From the NCBI RefSeq assembly GCF_003597395.2, contig NC_133790.1:18500662-18564661 (forward strand): 64,000 nucleotides of DNA. Reading direction: 5' to 3'. The stretch comes from Chelonoidis abingdonii (lineage: Eukaryota; Chordata; Testudines; Testudinidae). Every line of letters starts with the position of its first letter. Positions within the stretch are counted from its first letter, which is position 1. The notes below the pieces were generated by a model. It was not told the DNA's origin, did not search any database, and saw only the letters and a program-made list of their open reading frames with translations. The position numbers and the translations under genes were made by a program. Positions 60,501 through 64,000 of the stretch are shown one piece after another.

Positions 60501-60800
60501 AGATCGAGTACCGTAATTTTATTATCTCACTTCATTTAGCATAATGGGGCCCTGATCTCAGCTGTGGCTCTAAGCACTGCAGTACGACAAATAATAAATA
60601 ATAGTAATAATCATAACAGGAGTCAATCACCCAAGGAGAGCTAGATGTAGTTAAAAGAAAGGGTAGATTGCAAAGAATTTTTGGAAATGTATAGCTCCCT
60701 GACCCCTAACAGACATGTCATTTGTGGAGTGGGGGCCGATAATAGATATTCAGGTGTGTTAACAATACATGTAAATAAATAGAAGAAATTTGACAATAAA
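57501..60800. other. CCDC116-SDF2L1 intergenic DNA
   Basis: No coding exon recognised. The stretch 57860-58080, ending 'gtttttgaccagccctaa', resembles an old dispersed reptile repeat. 60500-60605 ('ataatggggccctgatctca', 'caaataataaataata') is an L2-like tail. The small fold-back at 59871 is listed separately. Confidence 0.5.
59871..59951. repeat. Small fold-back element
   Basis: 'cttgattttcagagatacta' with 'agcactc' at the left pairs with 'gtgagcacccatgaaaatca' at the right. This is a diverged palindromic MITE seen widely in reptile genomes. Confidence 0.5.
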
Positions 60801-60816
60801 ATACAAATATATTTGT

Positions 60817-60822
60817 TTTATT
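60817..60822 (-). terminator. Polyadenylation signal AATAAA for the CCDC116-like gene
   Basis: TTTATT on the plus strand is AATAAA on the minus strand, 17 bases past the stop codon. This would give an unusually short 3' UTR, so a more distal site may also be used. Confidence 0.5.
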
Positions 60823-60838
60823 TTGAACTGGTAGGGTT

Positions 60839-61879
60839 TCAAATTTTGGGGAGAACAGTTGATGATTTTCGGCTGCTGTCCCCTGTGATGCTAGTCCTTT
60901 GAGAAAATGAGGATTGCCTTAGAGATTCTACAGAATTCTGGCCTTCAGTGTCTGGTAAAATAGTCAATGATTTTCTATTGCTCCCCTCCATGATGCTAGT
61001 CCTTCGAGAAGATGAGGTTTGCCATAGAGGTTCTACAGAATTCTGGCTGTCAATGTCCAGTAAAACAGTTGATGATTTTCGGCTGCTCTCCCTGGTGATG
61101 CTAGTCCTTCTAGAAGATGAGGCTTCCCAAAGAGGTTCTACAGAATCCTGGGCTTCAGTGTCTGGTAAAACTGTTGGTGATTTTCTGTTGCTCTCACTGG
61201 TGATGCTAGCCCTTCGAGAAGACAAGGATTGCCTAGAAGATTCTATAGAATTCTGTCCCTCAGTGTCCAGTAAAACAGCAGATAATTTTTTCTGGCTATC
61301 AATGGGAATGATAGACTTTCTAGAAAATGACATTTGTCTTAAGGCTTCAACAGAATCCAGACCTTGCAAATCCTCTCCACTTTGTGTTATATCATCAGGG
61401 AATTTTAGAGGAACTATTTCAGTTATTTCTGGCAGAGAAGAGATGTTTTGTTCATTGGGTTTCTCAATTAATTTTACCTTGCCAGTGATCATTTTTGGTT
61501 TAGAATGAGCGGTTTTTTTGTCACCACTCTTTGAACTAAGCTTTTGGGATTTAGTGGGTCTTTTGGCATGTATCTGCTGATATACCTCAGCCCAATCAAT
61601 CTGTGATGATAACCTTATGCTGCTGCCTTTTAATTTTTTAAAGCCAAACATTATCTCAAGGAGTACCTTTGTTACAGGAACTGAAATAAACCCAAGTTTC
61701 TCTGAGAGTGACTTTTCATAGTTATACTTGTACAATACATGTTTGGCTGCATTTTCAACAAGAAAGTCAACAATCTCCTCTTGTCTTCTGTAAAGCTTGC
61801 CTTTCAAGCGTCCACTTGATAGATCTGTTTTTAAAATCTGTCTGTGAAACTGACGTCTTGAAAGAAAACGACCAGTAGA
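60839..61879 (-). CDS. CCDC116: CCDC116-like, last coding exon, with 35-residue tandem repeats
   Basis: A single open frame runs from an acceptor-like AG (minus strand, at 61880-61881) to a TGA at 60839-60841; earlier exons lie outside or were not found. The exon opens STGRFLSRRQFHRQILKTDL and continues with the conserved part RRQEEIVDFLVENA, EKSLSEKLGFISVPVTK and SSIRLSSQIDWAEVY. I assign it to CCDC116 from these segments plus the neighbour SDF2L1 on the same strand, the human order. CCDC116 is poorly understood; it has been placed at the centrosome and is testis-biased. A Lys/Ser-rich linker (about residues 81-145, counted from 61807) precedes five tandem 35-residue units (DNA 60848-61372) rich in Ser/Arg, with an RRxS motif in three of them. 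No coiled coil is obvious in this exon. The ATG lies upstream. Confidence 0.75.
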   Translation of the reverse strand, partial: STGRFLSRRQFHRQILKTDLSSGRLKGKLYRRQEEIVDFLVENAAKHVLYKYNYEKSLSEKLGFISVPVTKVLLEIMFGFKKLKGSSIRLSSQIDWAEVYQQIHAKRPTKSQKLSSKSGDKKTAHSKPKMITGKVKLIEKPNEQNISSLPEITEIVPLKFPDDITQSGEDLQGLDSVEALRQMSFSRKSIIPIDSQKKLSAVLLDTEGQNSIESSRQSLSSRRASITSESNRKSPTVLPDTEAQDSVEPLWEASSSRRTSITRESSRKSSTVLLDIDSQNSVEPLWQTSSSRRTSIMEGSNRKSLTILPDTEGQNSVESLRQSSFSQRTSITGDSSRKSSTVLPKI

Positions 61880-61992
61880 CTATCCATAATTTCAGTGAGC
61901 AAAACAGAAAAAAAGGTTATTCATTAAAAAGTCTATTTAATACCAACATTTTAAGTGTAAAATTTAGTAAGTTAACAGTATTTTAAACCTAT

Positions 61993-62085
61993 GGGGCCCA
62001 ACTCTGCAACCACCCACTAGTATATCTCCATGGATTTCCATGGAGCTATTCTTGATTTATACCAATTTGAGAGCAGAATCAAGCC
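61993..62085. repeat. Diverged fold-back element
   Basis: 'gggcccaactctgc' at the left and 'gcagaatcaagccc' at the right are reverse complements at 10 of 14 positions. The centre holds another small palindrome around 'ccatggatttccatgg'. Confidence 0.5.
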
Positions 62086-62301
62086 CTTTGGGCCAAGTTC
62101 TGCTCTCTGTTAGGTGTAAATTGAAATCAATAGAGTTAGTCTGGATTTCCACCAGCCTAACTGCAAATAGCATTTGTTCTATCAGCTGTGCATATTTTGT
62201 AGCAGATCCAATGTGAAGGGAATCATCCAAATTTTGGTTTTGATTGCTGTATGTATTTGATTTCCTTTTTGCTATTTGAAGGTGGGGGAATGCAACATAT
62301 T

Positions 62302-62432
62302 GGGCCAGATTTTTAAAGGTATTTAGGTCCCTAAAGATGCAGATGGGCACCTGGTGGGATTTTCACAAGTGTTGAGGCACCTACCTCCCACTGATTTCAA
62401 TGGGAGTGAGGACACGTTTAGAAATCTGGCTC
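62302..62432. repeat. Fold-back MITE
   Basis: 'gggccagattttt' at the left end is matched in reverse complement by 'gaaatctggctc' at the right. The interior 'aggcacctacctcccactga' with 'tttcaatgggag' is typical of a palindromic reptile repeat. Confidence 0.6.
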
Positions 62433-63269
62433 ATTTGTGATCTGCATGAGTGTGATATACTACATACCTTCTTAGGACACTTTCCTTTACATATTTACAT
62501 TAAAAAATTACTAAGAATTTGTTTTCAGACATTGTCATTTCATCTGCTGTTGTGCAGTAGTTTTGCTGCGATGAGCCAGTCACTTGGATTCGAGATGAAA
62601 CCATCACTCCTACCATTTAGTCAAAGAGTTCATATGTTTGGTCCCATTATTTTACTCTTTGTCAGGGATTCCCCTCCTTCTCCCTTCCCAATCCCTTTAG
62701 ACTTTACAAACCCTTTTATATTTTCTAATTCTTGTAAGAATGTGGCATAAAAGCCATTTGTGGTAGGGACATACAAACTTATTTGACCTATTTTCAAAAA
62801 TCATGGACTCCAAGTTCATCTCAGACTCAAACGTTAATGGGTTTCCATTGTATGCAGGAGAGACTATGAGGAAGAAGTGGGGGAATGGAGTAAAATCAGC
62901 TGTAAATGAACATTAATTAACTTAAAATATAGAAAGGTTTGGACATTTTGACTTAAGGGTGATGTATGAATATTAATTCTAATTAATAGCCAAATCTTGG
63001 TCCAGTTGAACTCTAGTGCAGTGGTTCCCGAATTCTATTGGTATATGTACACTTCCTTAAAAACACTGATGTTTGAAGTGCTTACCACATGTAAATTTCT
63101 CCTTTTTGTGGACATACATTTTAGCCTTAATAGGCTTAATGTAAATATTTATGGATTCACAGTAAAATAAGTTTTGAATTTGGCTGGTGGAGATCTGCCT
63201 GAGGCAAATTAGAAGAGAAGAGAGTTTGCCTGAGGGAGTCTAGGTGGAAGAGTTAGAGACCATGAGGTT

Positions 63270-63930
63270 TAAAGCTGGTAGGGAATTTTCTGACAAAACC
63301 ATTATTCATAAGAAAAGGTCAGTTTGTCAAAATTGAAACTTATATTAATAATAATAATAAAAAATAAAAATAACTTTCCATGGGAGCATACCAGTTTCAA
63401 CAAAACTTTTGCTGGGAAAGATTTTGCAAATTCAGGATGGAATATCTGGTCAAAACCAGAGAGAGAGAGACCAAACTCATGATAACCTGGTGGCAAGGGC
63501 ACTCACTTGAAATATAAGAGACCCAAGTTCAGGTCCCTGCTCTACTACATATTTGATTTATACCGTATTGAACAATTGCACCTGAAGATATTGAGAAAGA
63601 CCCACCCCCTGAATAGTCTGTGGCCAGGGGACTCACCTTGGGTGTGGAAGATACAGGTACAAATCCCTGGTCTGGCTGATTCAGACCAGGGACTTGAACC
63701 TATGTTGTGCACATCACAGGTGAATGCCCTGTTCACAGGCTGTTGGCTAAGCTGAGCGGAGGCAGAGGTTTCTCACTTTGTTGTTGTGGGACAGTTTTAT
63801 GTGAGTGTTTGGAAGTTCTCGGTTTTATCCTGATGTGGAATATGAAAATTTTTGAAATCCCGAAAAATGTCACGAGATATGAATACCATTTCTTGGCTAG
63901 GTCTAATGAGATTAGACTTATGTTAGTGAT
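63270..63930. repeat. Long fold-back repeat
   Basis: At 63624-63675 'ccaggggactcaccttgggt' onward pairs with 63680-63732 ('agaccagggacttgaacct', 'atcacaggtgaatgccct'), forming a hairpin around 'ctgattc'. A diverged direct copy of the left arm precedes it at about 63490-63545. The flank 'aaaccagagagagagagacc' fits a turtle repeat I recall. Its class (MITE or LINE/SINE-derived) is uncertain and the ends are approximate. Confidence 0.55.
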
Positions 63931-64000
63931 TCCAGCTGGAGTGCAGGAGAGCTCTGGTGCTGTGTGGGTGCGCAGCCCCTGGATTCTCTCTGGATTGTCT

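Larger units (their letters stand above)
61882..63269. other. Intron or flank of the CCDC116-like gene
   Basis: AT-rich; no further exon of the gene was recognised. It includes the two fold-back repeats listed separately. A hAT-type terminus (CAGTGGTTCCCGAATTC) starts at 63019, but its partner end and a duplication are not visible, so it is at most a truncated copy. Confidence 0.45.

Noticed and set aside
60948..61508. 186-codon plus-strand open frame with repeated motifs
   Set aside because: It is the antisense shadow of the 105-bp tandem repeats in the CCDC116-like exon; the repeats keep the reverse frame open.
1..64000. CRISPR arrays, operons, tRNA and rRNA genes
   Set aside because: None seen; introns, CR1 LINEs and miRNAs show that this is vertebrate nuclear DNA.

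Overview
The window is vertebrate nuclear DNA, most likely from a turtle. I infer this from CR1 LINEs whose 3' ends and reverse-transcriptase text match what I recall of turtle CR1 families, from several turtle-type hAT elements, and from spliced vertebrate genes. A crocodilian is the main alternative. No ribosome binding sites, operons or prokaryotic features occur. Gene recognition rests on protein and miRNA sequences recalled from memory, not on any database search.

Layout. Positions 1-14.4 kb are AT-rich, almost repeat-free noncoding DNA with a few microsatellites. At 14.5 kb a dense CCAAT/CRE-type promoter block opens a GC-richer stretch. On the plus strand there follow four hairpins of one microRNA family: miR-130a/c-like (17.8 kb), miR-301b-like (19.0 kb), miR-454 (25.7 kb) and miR-130b (27.1 kb). 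From about 30 kb to 53 kb the DNA is packed with transposable elements: two solo LTRs with target-site duplications, CR1 LINEs in both orientations, hAT elements with 8-bp duplications, and older LINE/SINE tails. This zone also holds an orphan CpG island at 40.2-40.9 kb.

SDF2L1 lies on the minus strand at 53.8-57.2 kb. All three coding exons are complete, it ends in an HDEL ER-retrieval signal, and its promoter has six CCAAT boxes. Upstream of it, on the same strand, is the last coding exon of a CCDC116-like gene (60.8-61.9 kb) with five tandem 35-residue repeats. The remainder to 64 kb is intergenic or intronic sequence with several fold-back repeats.

The gene content matches the human chromosome 22q11 block CCDC116-SDF2L1-MIR301B-MIR130B. 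Here, however, the miRNA cluster has four members and points toward SDF2L1, while as I recall the human pair is in tandem with SDF2L1. The four miRNAs share the seed AGUGCAA and are probably cut from one primary transcript started near 14.6 kb. SDF2L1 is an ER protein-folding factor and appears functionally independent of the miRNAs.
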